From the NCBI RefSeq assembly GCF_004349055.1, contig NZ_SMKX01000089.1, positions 1 to 35,233 on the forward strand: a DNA stretch of 35,233 nt, in the 5' to 3' direction. Of the stretch, positions 1 to 6,707 are shown piece after piece (positions within the stretch are counted from its first letter, which is position 1; every line of letters begins with the position of its first letter). Both the position numbers and the translations under genes were made by a program. The notes under the pieces are model-generated. The model was not told where the DNA came from and made no database searches. It worked only from the letters and a program-made list of their open reading frames with translations. This DNA is from Kribbella antibiotica. Its GTDB lineage: Bacteria > Actinomycetota > Actinomycetes > Propionibacteriales > Kribbellaceae.

Positions 1-970
1 CTCCCGCCCCACCACCCGCAGTCGCTAATGCCGCCGGATCTCGCCCGCTGCCCATTCGCCGCCGGTCCGCGAGCTGCCCGCTTGGCGGCACGACCGACTG
101 CAGGTAGTCCCACCGCAGCACATCCGCCCGCCGCACTCGCGCCCGAGCCGCGATCTCACCCGCACCACCTGCAGTTGTTCGTGCCGCCGGGGCCGGATCC
201 GGCGGCGATTGGCGGACCTGCGCGCGGCGCCGCTAGTTCCGGCACGACAGACTGCAGGTACTGCGTCGGCCGAGCGCCAGCCACGCCTGGCCAGCGGGAA
301 TCAGGCTCGCTGCCGAGGACTACCTGCAGTTGCTAGTGCCGCCGGGGGCCCGAGCCATCGGCGGTCGGCCGAACTGCCCGCGGCACCGCGAGATCCGGCA
401 CGACAGACTGCAGGTACTGCGTCCGCCGAGCGCCGGCCCCGCCTGGCGAGCGGGAACCAGACACGACGCTGAGGACTACCTGCAGTTGTCCGTGCCGCCG
501 GGGCCCGATCCGGCGGCGGTTGGCGGACCTGCGCGCGGCGCCGCTAGTTACGACACGACCGACTGCAGGTACTGCGTTCGCTGAGCGCAGGGCGCGCCTG
601 GCAGGCGGGAGCCGGGCTCGCTGCTGAGGACTACCTGCAGTCGCTATTGCCGCCGGGGCCCGATCCACCGGCGGTCGGTCGAACTGCCCGCGGCCTCGCG
701 AGTACCGGCATGACCGACTGCAGGTACTGCGTTGGCTGAGCGCCGGGCGCGGCTGGCGAGCGGGAGCCGGGCTCGCTGCTGAGGACTACCTGCAGTTGTT
801 CGTGCCGATCGCAGGCTGCCGGAGACCTCGCATGGATTGTCGTTGGCCCGTCGCGGTTTGCAAGCGCTAGCGACTGCAGGTGTTGCCTCTGCTGGGGGTA
901 GGCCGCGCTGGGCGGGCTCGCGGCCTGGGGACTACCTGCAGTTGGTCGTGCCGAGGACCTCGCGGCGGAG
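1..970. repeat. Array of ~155-bp repeats with inverted PstI-cored ends (BIME-like)
   Basis: There is no credible gene in this 1-kb stretch. It holds a regular array. The decamer TACCTGCAGT (or a close variant) occurs at about 13, 167, 321, 477, 632, 787 and 933. Its reverse complement ACTGCAGGTA occurs at 97, 251, 407, 562, 717 and 873. Same-orientation sites lie 154-156 bp apart. Each pair encloses a dyad of about 95 bp whose outer arms match over about 20 bp with 3-4 mismatches. The dyads are separated by conserved 60-bp spacers (261-320, 417-476, 572-631, 727-786). Inside each dyad are two further small inverted repeats, for example 183-190/199-206 and 224-233, so a single strand could fold like a cloverleaf. 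The first unit is cut by the window edge and the last two decay toward serB. This resembles bacterial interspersed mosaic elements in plan, but I recognise no named family. Confidence 0.9.
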
Positions 971-1053
971 GCGGCGTACGAGGTGGTTGTTCATGTTTGG
1001 GATGTGGACCGGACCACTGGGTGACAGGTGTTGTCTGTAGCGTTCGGGGGGAG

Positions 1054-2271
1054 ATGACTGCTGAGGCTGAGGTTGAGAAGAATTCGGCTGAGCGGCCGAC
1101 GTTGCTGGTCACGTTGACCGGGACGGACCGGCCGGGGCTGACGTCTGCGGTGCTGTCCACGTTGGCTACGCGCGGGCTGGAGGTCATCGACGCTGAGCAG
1201 GTGGTGCTGCGGGGGCGGTTGATTCTGGGTGTGCTGTTGTCGGCGCCTCGGGATCACAAGAACCTGAAGGAAGAGCTCAAGGAGCTGGCCAGCGCGCTCG
1301 ACATCGACATCTCGGTGAAGAAGGGTGTCGGCGACAACGAACCGCGGCGTAAGGGTCGTAGTCAGGTGACGGTGATCGGGCATCCGTTGTCGGCCGTCGG
1401 GCTGGCGGCGATCGCGGGGCGGATCGCGGATACCGGGGCGAACATCGACCGGATCAGCCGGATGGCGCGGTACCCGGTGACGGCGATGGAGATCGCGGTG
1501 TCGGGTGCGGCGCCTGAGACGTTGCGGACGGTGCTGGCGCAGGAGGGTGTTCGCCAGGGGCTGGATGTCGCCGTACAGGATGGTGGGTTGTATCGGCGGG
1601 CCAAGCGGCTGATCGTGATGGACGTCGATTCCACGCTGATCCAGGGCGAGGTGATCGAGATGCTCGCCGGGCATGCGGGGCGGGAGGCGGAGGTTGCCGC
1701 GGTCACCGAGCAGGCGATGCGCGGTGAGCTCGACTTCACCGAGTCGCTCGTGCACCGGGTGAAGGCGCTGGAGGGGTTGCCTGCGTCGGCGCTGGACGAG
1801 GTGTACGACGCGATCGAGTTCGCGCCGGGGGCCCGGACGCTGGTGCGGACGCTGAAGCGGCTCGGGTACCAGTTCGCAATCGTGAGTGGTGGGTTCAGCC
1901 AGATTACCGACAAGCTGGCGGCCGAGCTCGGGATCGACTACGCGAAGGCCAACGAACTGGAGATCGTCGACGGCAAGCTGACCGGCCGGGTGATCGGCGA
2001 GATCGTCGATCGGGCCGGGAAGGCGACGGCGCTGCGCCAGTTCGCCGAGCGCTCGAAGACGCCGCTCTCGCAGACTGTTGCCATCGGCGACGGTGCCAAC
2101 GACCTCGACATGCTGGCGGTGGCCGGCCTCGGGGTCGCGTTCAACGCCAAGCCGGTCGTCCAGGCGGCCGCCGACACGCACCTCAGCGTTCCCTACCTGG
2201 ACACGATCCTCTACCTGCTGGGCATCAGCCGCGAAGAGGTCGAAACCGCCGACGCCGACCAGCCCGCCTGA
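1054..2271 (+). CDS. serB: Phosphoserine phosphatase SerB with N-terminal ACT region
   Basis: Hydrolyses O-phospho-L-serine to serine, the last step of serine synthesis, in the cytoplasm. The 405-aa product has an N-terminal ACT-like half (about residues 15-170, opening with a TLTGTDRPG stretch) followed by a HAD phosphatase domain. HAD motif I is DVDST, with D190 as nucleophile and D192 as acid/base. Motif II is the VSGG stretch around S278, and motif III is GDGANDLDM around D346. The length matches the long actinobacterial SerB form. The ATG at 1054 is chosen because a GGGGGGAG stretch lies directly upstream and the ACT region starts soon after. The frame stays open to 880, but that part lies in repeat DNA. 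A strong hairpin follows the stop. The ACT region suggests feedback by serine, which is inference. Confidence 0.95.
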   Translation: MTAEAEVEKNSAERPTLLVTLTGTDRPGLTSAVLSTLATRGLEVIDAEQVVLRGRLILGVLLSAPRDHKNLKEELKELASALDIDISVKKGVGDNEPRRKGRSQVTVIGHPLSAVGLAAIAGRIADTGANIDRISRMARYPVTAMEIAVSGAAPETLRTVLAQEGVRQGLDVAVQDGGLYRRAKRLIVMDVDSTLIQGEVIEMLAGHAGREAEVAAVTEQAMRGELDFTESLVHRVKALEGLPASALDEVYDAIEFAPGARTLVRTLKRLGYQFAIVSGGFSQITDKLAAELGIDYAKANELEIVDGKLTGRVIGEIVDRAGKATALRQFAERSKTPLSQTVAIGDGANDLDMLAVAGLGVAFNAKPVVQAAADTHLSVPYLDTILYLLGISREEVETADADQPA

Positions 2272-2283
2272 TACCTCCCCACA

Positions 2284-2371
2284 CATTTGATGGGTCAGCC
2301 CGCGGCATTGTGGGTGGGCCAACTGCATGCGGTTGGCCCACCCACAACGCGATGGGTCAGCCCATCAAATG
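2284..2371. terminator. Long imperfect palindrome after serB, probable terminator
   Basis: The outer arms 2284-2294 and 2361-2371 (CATTTGATGGG and its complement) and the perfect 16-bp inner arms 2308-2323 and 2332-2347 form one long hairpin with an 8-nt loop. The 13-mer GATGGGTCAGCCC also occurs as a direct repeat at 2289 and 2351. No U-run follows, as is common for high-GC actinobacterial terminators. It lies 12 bp past serB and 38 bp before the next gene. Confidence 0.7.
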
Positions 2372-2395
2372 GGGCAGGGCGGCGGTGGTGGTGGC

Positions 2396-2401
2396 TACGA
2401 T
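2396..2401 (+). promoter_or_regulatory. Probable -10 hexamer TACGAT of a leaderless promoter (GNAT gene)
   Basis: TACGAT ends 8 nt before the ATG at 2410, where a transcript would begin at or next to the start codon. Only a G-run, and no clear Shine-Dalgarno sequence, lies between them. Confidence 0.45.
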
Positions 2402-2409
2402 CGGGGGCT

Positions 2410-3285
2410 ATGGGGTTCAGTGGGCGGGCGGCGCGGCTTGAGGATGCACAGGCGATTTATGAGCTGATCGCGGCGGCGGAGGTGGGCTGGCATGGGCAGG
2501 CTGAAGCCGTGCCGGATCGGGTGATGGCGGATCTGCGGCGGCCGTTGATCGACTTGGCGCTCGACACGCTGGTGATCGAAGCACCGAACGGTGAGCTGAC
2601 CGGCTGGGCGTGGAACCACGGTGGGAAACGCGCTCAGGTCGACGTGCACCCGTCGTACCGGAGTCTGGGGCTGGGCACGCGGCTGCTCGACTGGGCCGAG
2701 GCGCGGTCGAAGGAAGTCGGCAGCGAGTGGATCGCGCAGACCGTCGATGACGCCGACGAAACCGGGACCGAACTCCTGAAAGAACGCCGGTACGACGTTC
2801 TGGCGGTCAACTGGCTGTTGGAGCGACCGCTCGCCGAGACCCCGGCGACCGAACTGCCGGCGGGGATCCGCCTGGCCGGATACGAGCCGGAGCGTGCCCA
2901 CGGGGTGCACGAGGTGGTTGAGGATGCATTCGCGCAATTCGGGCAGCGGCGGAAGTCGTTCGAGGAGTGGGCCGAGCTGACGATCGCCCGGGACAGTTTC
3001 CTGCCCGGCGCCTCAACCCTCGCGTACGACGGTGATGCGGTCGTCGGCGTGGTCATCGCGCTCGACGGAGACGAGGGGTACGTCGAGCAACTCGCGGTCA
3101 GCGGGGATCACCGCAACCGGGGCATCGCGCGCGCCATGCTGGACCGGACCGGCGCGGAATTTCGGCAGTTGGGCCGCGACAACCTGATCCTGTGGACGCA
3201 TTCCGGCACCGGCGCGCTGGCGATGTACGAGCACCTCGGACTGCGGGTGCGGCGCAGCACTACGGTCCACAGGTTGCTGCTCTGA
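2410..3285 (+). CDS. Tandem GNAT-fold N-acetyltransferase
   Basis: A 291-aa protein with two GCN5-related acetyltransferase domains in tandem. Each carries an acetyl-CoA-binding motif A: HPSYRSLGLGTRLLDWAE in the N-terminal half and SGDHRNRGIARAMLDRTG in the C-terminal half (R/Q-x-x-G-x-G/A type). The substrate cannot be told from sequence. The tandem layout recalls mycothiol synthase MshD, but I see nothing that fixes that identity. The ATG at 2410 fits the start of the first domain. The frame extends upstream to 2287, but that part would encode the serB terminator palindrome, so it is rejected. The gene stands alone between two intergenic control elements, and the GH16 promoter begins within a few bases of its stop. 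Confidence 0.8.
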   Translation: MGFSGRAARLEDAQAIYELIAAAEVGWHGQAEAVPDRVMADLRRPLIDLALDTLVIEAPNGELTGWAWNHGGKRAQVDVHPSYRSLGLGTRLLDWAEARSKEVGSEWIAQTVDDADETGTELLKERRYDVLAVNWLLERPLAETPATELPAGIRLAGYEPERAHGVHEVVEDAFAQFGQRRKSFEEWAELTIARDSFLPGASTLAYDGDAVVGVVIALDGDEGYVEQLAVSGDHRNRGIARAMLDRTGAEFRQLGRDNLILWTHSGTGALAMYEHLGLRVRRSTTVHRLLL

Positions 3286-3289
3286 ACTG

Positions 3290-3318
3290 TTGACACCTCC
3301 CGTGAGAGCGCTCACATT
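3290..3318 (+). promoter_or_regulatory. Promoter with overlapping LacI-type operator for the GH16 gene
   Basis: A consensus -35 TTGACA lies at 3290-3295. The 14-bp near-palindrome TGAGAGCGCTCACA lies at 3303-3316, with one mismatched pair around a central GAGCGCTC. It covers the spacer and the weak -10 position (CACATT, 3313-3318). It closely resembles the TGGGAGCGCTCCCA operator of the Streptomyces cellobiose repressor CebR. Sugar-responsive repression of the glucanase is inferred. Confidence 0.65.
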
Positions 3319-3353
3319 GGGCAGAACCTCAACCCGCCCCCCGGAGGTCTCCC

Positions 3354-4724
3354 GTGCGTTTTCGCCCGCTCCTCGTCGCCGCAGTCGCGGCACCGCTGCT
3401 CATCGCCGCGTCGCTGACCGTGGTCGCGCAGGCCAGTGCCCCACCGCCACCCGCCGGGTGGTCGACCGTCTGGGCCGACGACTTCGACGGCCCGGCGAAC
3501 ACCCTGCCGAACAGCTCCAACTGGATCATCGACACCGGCCACGGCTATCCCGGCGGCCCAGGCAACTGGGGCACCGGTGAGGTCCAGAACTACACGAACA
3601 GCACCAGCAACATCGCTCTCGACGGCTCGGGCAACCTGAAGATCACGCCGCTTCGTGACGGTGCCGGCAACTGGACGTCGGGCCGGCTCGAGACCCAGCG
3701 CAGCAACTTCAAGCCACCGGCCGGAGGGGTGCTGGCGATGGAAAGCCGCATCCAGATGCCGAACGTCACCGGCAACGCCGCGCTCGGTTACTGGCCGGCG
3801 TTCTGGGCGCTCGGGTCGCCGTACCGGGGCAACTACTGGAACTGGCCCGGCATCGGCGAGTTCGACATCATGGAGAACGTCAACGGGATCAACTCGGTCT
3901 GGGGCGTCCTGCACTGCGGCGTGAACCCCCAGGGCCCGTGCAACGAGACCAGCGGCCTCGGCGCCAGCCGCGCCTGCCCCGGCTCGAGCTGCCAGTCCGG
4001 CTTCCACACCTACCGCTTCGAGTGGGACACCAGCATCTCGCCGCAGCAGCTGCGCTGGTACGTCGACGGCCAGCAGTTCCACTCGATCAGTCAGGGCCAG
4101 CTCCCCGCTGACACGTGGACGAACATGACCTCGCATGCCGGCTACTTCATCCTGCTGAACCTGGCGATCGGCGGGGCGTTCCCGGATGCACTCAACGGAC
4201 CGACCCCGCGGGCCGAGACCGTTCCCGGTCACCCGATGGTCGTCGACTACGTCGCTGTGACGCAGAAGGGCGGCGGCACCACGCCTCCGCCGACCACTCC
4301 CCCGCCTGGTGGCGCGAGCGCCTACGGCACCATCCAGGCCGAGTCCTCCCAGCAGCAGAGCGGCACCGGCGTCGAGACCACCACTGACTCCGGCGGCGGC
4401 CAGAACCTGATGCAGGTCGGCAACGGTGACTGGGCGCTCTACAAGGGGATCGACTTCGGCAGCTCACCAGCCAAACAGTTCACCGCACGAGTGGCTTCCG
4501 GCGTCGGCGGCGGAGCCAGCGGACTGGTCGAGGTACGCCTCGACAGCCGCAGCAACGCCCCGATCGGCACCTTCGCCCTCGGTAACACCGGTGGCTGGCA
4601 GTCCTGGCGGTCGGTTCCGACCAACATCTCGTCGGTCACCGGCGTCCACGACGTCTACCTGACCTTCGCCAGCGGCCAGCCGGCCGACTTCGTCAACGTC
4701 AACTGGTTCACGTTCGCCCGCTGA
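3354..4724 (+). CDS. Secreted GH16 endo-beta-glucanase with C-terminal CBM6
   Basis: A secreted 456-aa glycoside hydrolase predicted to cut beta-1,3 (or mixed beta-1,3/1,4) glucans such as laminarin or fungal wall glucan. It starts with GTG 6 nt after a GGAGG (3343-3347). A Sec signal peptide covers about residues 1-28 (ending AQASA). The GH16 catalytic domain spans about residues 35-310 and carries the family motif GEFDIMENV, with E169 as nucleophile, D171 and E174 as acid/base. A Thr/Pro linker follows (TTPPPTTPPPGG), then a CBM6-type carbohydrate-binding domain of about 130 residues beginning AYGTIQAES. The LacI-type operator upstream fits induction by a sugar. A strong bidirectional hairpin ends the gene. 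Exact substrate specificity cannot be read from the sequence. Confidence 0.92.
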   Translation: MRFRPLLVAAVAAPLLIAASLTVVAQASAPPPPAGWSTVWADDFDGPANTLPNSSNWIIDTGHGYPGGPGNWGTGEVQNYTNSTSNIALDGSGNLKITPLRDGAGNWTSGRLETQRSNFKPPAGGVLAMESRIQMPNVTGNAALGYWPAFWALGSPYRGNYWNWPGIGEFDIMENVNGINSVWGVLHCGVNPQGPCNETSGLGASRACPGSSCQSGFHTYRFEWDTSISPQQLRWYVDGQQFHSISQGQLPADTWTNMTSHAGYFILLNLAIGGAFPDALNGPTPRAETVPGHPMVVDYVAVTQKGGGTTPPPTTPPPGGASAYGTIQAESSQQQSGTGVETTTDSGGGQNLMQVGNGDWALYKGIDFGSSPAKQFTARVASGVGGGASGLVEVRLDSRSNAPIGTFALGNTGGWQSWRSVPTNISSVTGVHDVYLTFASGQPADFVNVNWFTFAR

Positions 4725-4737
4725 ATCCGGCGGACCC

Positions 4738-4775
4738 AATGATGGTGCCGGGATGTCCAGCCCGGCACCATCATT
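4738..4775. terminator. Bidirectional terminator, perfect 15-bp stem
   Basis: 4738-4752 (AATGATGGTGCCGGG) is perfectly complementary to 4761-4775, with an 8-nt loop. It sits between the convergent GH16 and lipoprotein genes and can serve both. Confidence 0.88.
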
Positions 4776-4780
4776 CGGTA

Positions 4781-5539
4781 CTACGCGACCTCGGCCGCCG
4801 CCGGTGCCTTGACCGTCACCGGGTCGCCGTACTTGCTGAAGGACGTGACGACCTTGGCGTCGTCGTCCTTGAGAGCGATCGTCGTCGGCAGCAGGTCCTT
4901 GCCGACCGTCACATTGATGGTGAGCGCCTTGCCCTCGAGGCCGGAGGCCACATCGGCCGTCAGATACGCGCCCAGGGCATTGGCCGCGGCGGCCTTCGAG
5001 AGACTGACCTTCATCGTGTAGACCGTCGCCTCGCCGGCCGGTTCCGAGCTGAAGCCGGTGGCGTAGGGCGCACCGCCGATCAGGTCGTGCGTCATGAACT
5101 GCATCTGGGCGAGCCGGATCAGCACGCCGTTCAGAATCACCTTCGGGTCGGTGCTCTTCAGATCGGCCTTCGCCCACGGCTGGGCCTCGTTCTTGCTCAG
5201 CTTCGGGGTCTTGACGTAGACCTGCCCACCGGCGCGGACCAAGCTGAGGGCATCCTCGCCAGTCCCGTCCGACTTCCCGGAGAGCTCGGAGCCGTCGGTC
5301 GAGTACTTGACGTCGGTGGTGTACGTCGTCTTGTCCCCCTCGTCGTCACTCACCGAGACGGTCCGGAAGGTGCCCTTCGCCAGCATCGCGGCCTGAATCT
5401 TGGGGGCGAAATCGGCCTGGCTCAGGCCGACCGCGGCCGGCGTACTGGGCTTGCTGTCTGTTGCAGCTTGCTCGGAACCGCAGGCGGCCGGGAGCACGAG
5501 CGCTCCGGCGACCAGGATCGGCATCAGGATCTTCTTCAC
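4781..5539 (-). CDS. Lipoprotein, possibly LppX/LprAFG-like
   Basis: A 252-aa exported lipoprotein. With the GTG at 5539 the product begins VKKILMPILV and has a short hydrophobic signal peptide ending in the lipobox LPAAC, so C20 is the lipidated residue. The mature part has alternating strand-like segments (for example TTYTTDVKYSTDG, GGQVYVKTPKLS). It resembles the mycobacterial LppX/LprA/LprF/LprG and LolA-like beta-sheet lipid-carrier fold; this assignment is tentative. An upstream extension to 5638 is open but would place the signal peptide internally, so it is rejected. The gene is divergent from cphB and shares with it a 112-bp control region containing a dyad. It could also be simply an uncharacterised secreted lipoprotein. 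Confidence 0.75.
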   Translation of the reverse strand: MKKILMPILVAGALVLPAACGSEQAATDSKPSTPAAVGLSQADFAPKIQAAMLAKGTFRTVSVSDDEGDKTTYTTDVKYSTDGSELSGKSDGTGEDALSLVRAGGQVYVKTPKLSKNEAQPWAKADLKSTDPKVILNGVLIRLAQMQFMTHDLIGGAPYATGFSSEPAGEATVYTMKVSLSKAAAANALGAYLTADVASGLEGKALTINVTVGKDLLPTTIALKDDDAKVVTSFSKYGDPVTVKAPAAAEVA

Positions 5540-5571
5540 CTTCGGCAGGATTCCACGAGCGCGCCTACTCT

Positions 5572-5587
5572 GTGCAACTTTTTGCAC
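5572..5587. promoter_or_regulatory. Dyad GTGCAA-N4-TTGCAC in a divergent promoter
   Basis: A perfect 6+6 inverted repeat (5572-5577, 5582-5587), with a further TGCAA at 5593-5597. It lies between the divergent lipoprotein (start 5539) and cphB (start 5652). It is a plausible operator for a dimeric regulator; which regulator is unknown. Confidence 0.4.
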
Positions 5588-5639
5588 CAAGCTGCAATCG
5601 GCGTCCAGTCCGAAATCGGTGCTTGGGGGTGTCACCACT

Positions 5640-5645
5640 TATCCT
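5640..5645 (+). promoter_or_regulatory. Probable -10 TATCCT of a leaderless cphB promoter
   Basis: TATCCT lies 6 nt before the cphB ATG, and the intervening sequence has no Shine-Dalgarno match. No convincing -35 is visible. Confidence 0.4.
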
Positions 5646-5651
5646 TCGCCT

Positions 5652-6707
5652 ATGTCTGAACAGCAGGGTGGCCCGGGAGCTCTCTTCGCGATCGGTGGTG
5701 CCGAGGACAAGCTGAAGAAGCGCACGGTGCTGCAGGAGTTCGTCGAGGCTGCCGGTGGGTCCAAGGCGCGGATCGTGGTGGTGCCCACCGCGTCGGCGCT
5801 CGGGCCGGACGTCGTTGATGTCTACCACGCGCTGTTCGCGGCTCTTGGTGCCCAGAGCGTTGTCGGTGTGCGCCCGGAGAACCGGGAGGACGCCGACGAC
5901 CCGGCGTTCATCGCGCCGCTGCACGACGCGACCGGCATCTTCATGACCGGCGGCAACCAGCTCAAGCTGGCCGGAGTCGTCACCGGTACGGCGTTCGGTC
6001 GCGCCGTGACCGCGGCTCACGCGCGAGGCGCCGCCGTGGGTGGCACTTCGGCCGGAGCAAGCATCCTGGCTGAGCACATGATCGCGTTCGGCCGCTCTGG
6101 AGCGACTCCGCGGCAGCGGATGAGTCAGCTGTCGAACGGTCTCGGTCTGGTGCAGGGCGCCATCGTCGACCAGCACTTCGCCCAGCGGAACCGGTATGGA
6201 CGGTTGCTGTCGCTGGTTGCCCAGTCCCCCGGATTGCTCGGGATCGGCGTCGACGAGGACACAGCCGCCGTCGTACGGGGTACTCATCTGGAGGTTGTCG
6301 GCCGCGGTGCGGTGACGATCTTCGACGGGAGCCGGATCAACTCGAACGCGCACTACGCGAAGCGGTCGGAGCCGATCCTCGCGTCGGGCGTGGTCCTGCA
6401 CGTGCTGCCGGCGACGGCGACGTTCGACCTGCAGCATCGGGTGCTGCTGTCCTACGGGCCGCAGCCGGCCGCCGAGGAGATCGCCGGGCTGGAGGCGGCC
6501 GAGGCCGACCTGCGCAAGCTGGCCAAGGAGATCGCGGCCGAGGGCGTCTCCCCCAAGTACTACGCCGATCGGAAGAAGCGCGCCGGTCGCCGGACGGCGA
6601 AGACCGTGGCTGCTGGGGAGTCCAGACCGGAGGCGACCGAGCCCATCACGGCCGGCGCCGAACTCGACTCCTCCGACCGCTTCGAGCCAGACAGTGGGAC
6701 AGCATGA
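5652..6707 (+). CDS. cphB: Cyanophycinase (peptidase S51)
   Basis: Cyanophycinase hydrolyses cyanophycin to beta-Asp-Arg dipeptides. The 351-aa product begins MSEQQGGPGALFAIGGAEDK, with the glycine-rich opening usual for S51 peptidases. The nucleophile elbow is GGTSAGAS with S133. The TGGNQ stretch typical of the active-site region comes shortly before it. Compared with the usual core of about 270-290 residues there is a C-terminal extension of about 70 residues rich in Lys/Arg and then acidic residues. I assign it no function. Its TGA overlaps the ATG of cphA (ATGA), so the two are translationally coupled and probably one operon. The frame is open upstream to 5400, but only as antisense to the lipoprotein gene. 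Confidence 0.93.
   Translation: MSEQQGGPGALFAIGGAEDKLKKRTVLQEFVEAAGGSKARIVVVPTASALGPDVVDVYHALFAALGAQSVVGVRPENREDADDPAFIAPLHDATGIFMTGGNQLKLAGVVTGTAFGRAVTAAHARGAAVGGTSAGASILAEHMIAFGRSGATPRQRMSQLSNGLGLVQGAIVDQHFAQRNRYGRLLSLVAQSPGLLGIGVDEDTAAVVRGTHLEVVGRGAVTIFDGSRINSNAHYAKRSEPILASGVVLHVLPATATFDLQHRVLLSYGPQPAAEEIAGLEAAEADLRKLAKEIAAEGVSPKYYADRKKRAGRRTAKTVAAGESRPEATEPITAGAELDSSDRFEPDSGTA

Noticed and set aside
1..970. CRISPR array
   Set aside because: The 60-bp spacers resemble one another and the conserved 10-20 bp ends alternate in orientation, unlike direct repeats with unique spacers; no cas gene is present.
28..1040. Several open frames in the left-hand 1 kb on both strands
   Set aside because: They are made of the repeat units, have no ribosome-binding sites, are rich in Arg/Pro/Ala and repeat the same peptide; the region is a repeat array.
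880..1053. Upstream extension of serB
   Set aside because: It lies in repeat DNA; the ATG at 1054 has an adjacent G-rich ribosome-binding stretch and suits the ACT region.
991..2328. 445-codon open frame opposite serB
   Set aside because: Shadow of SerB; it covers the array end and terminator and has no domain.
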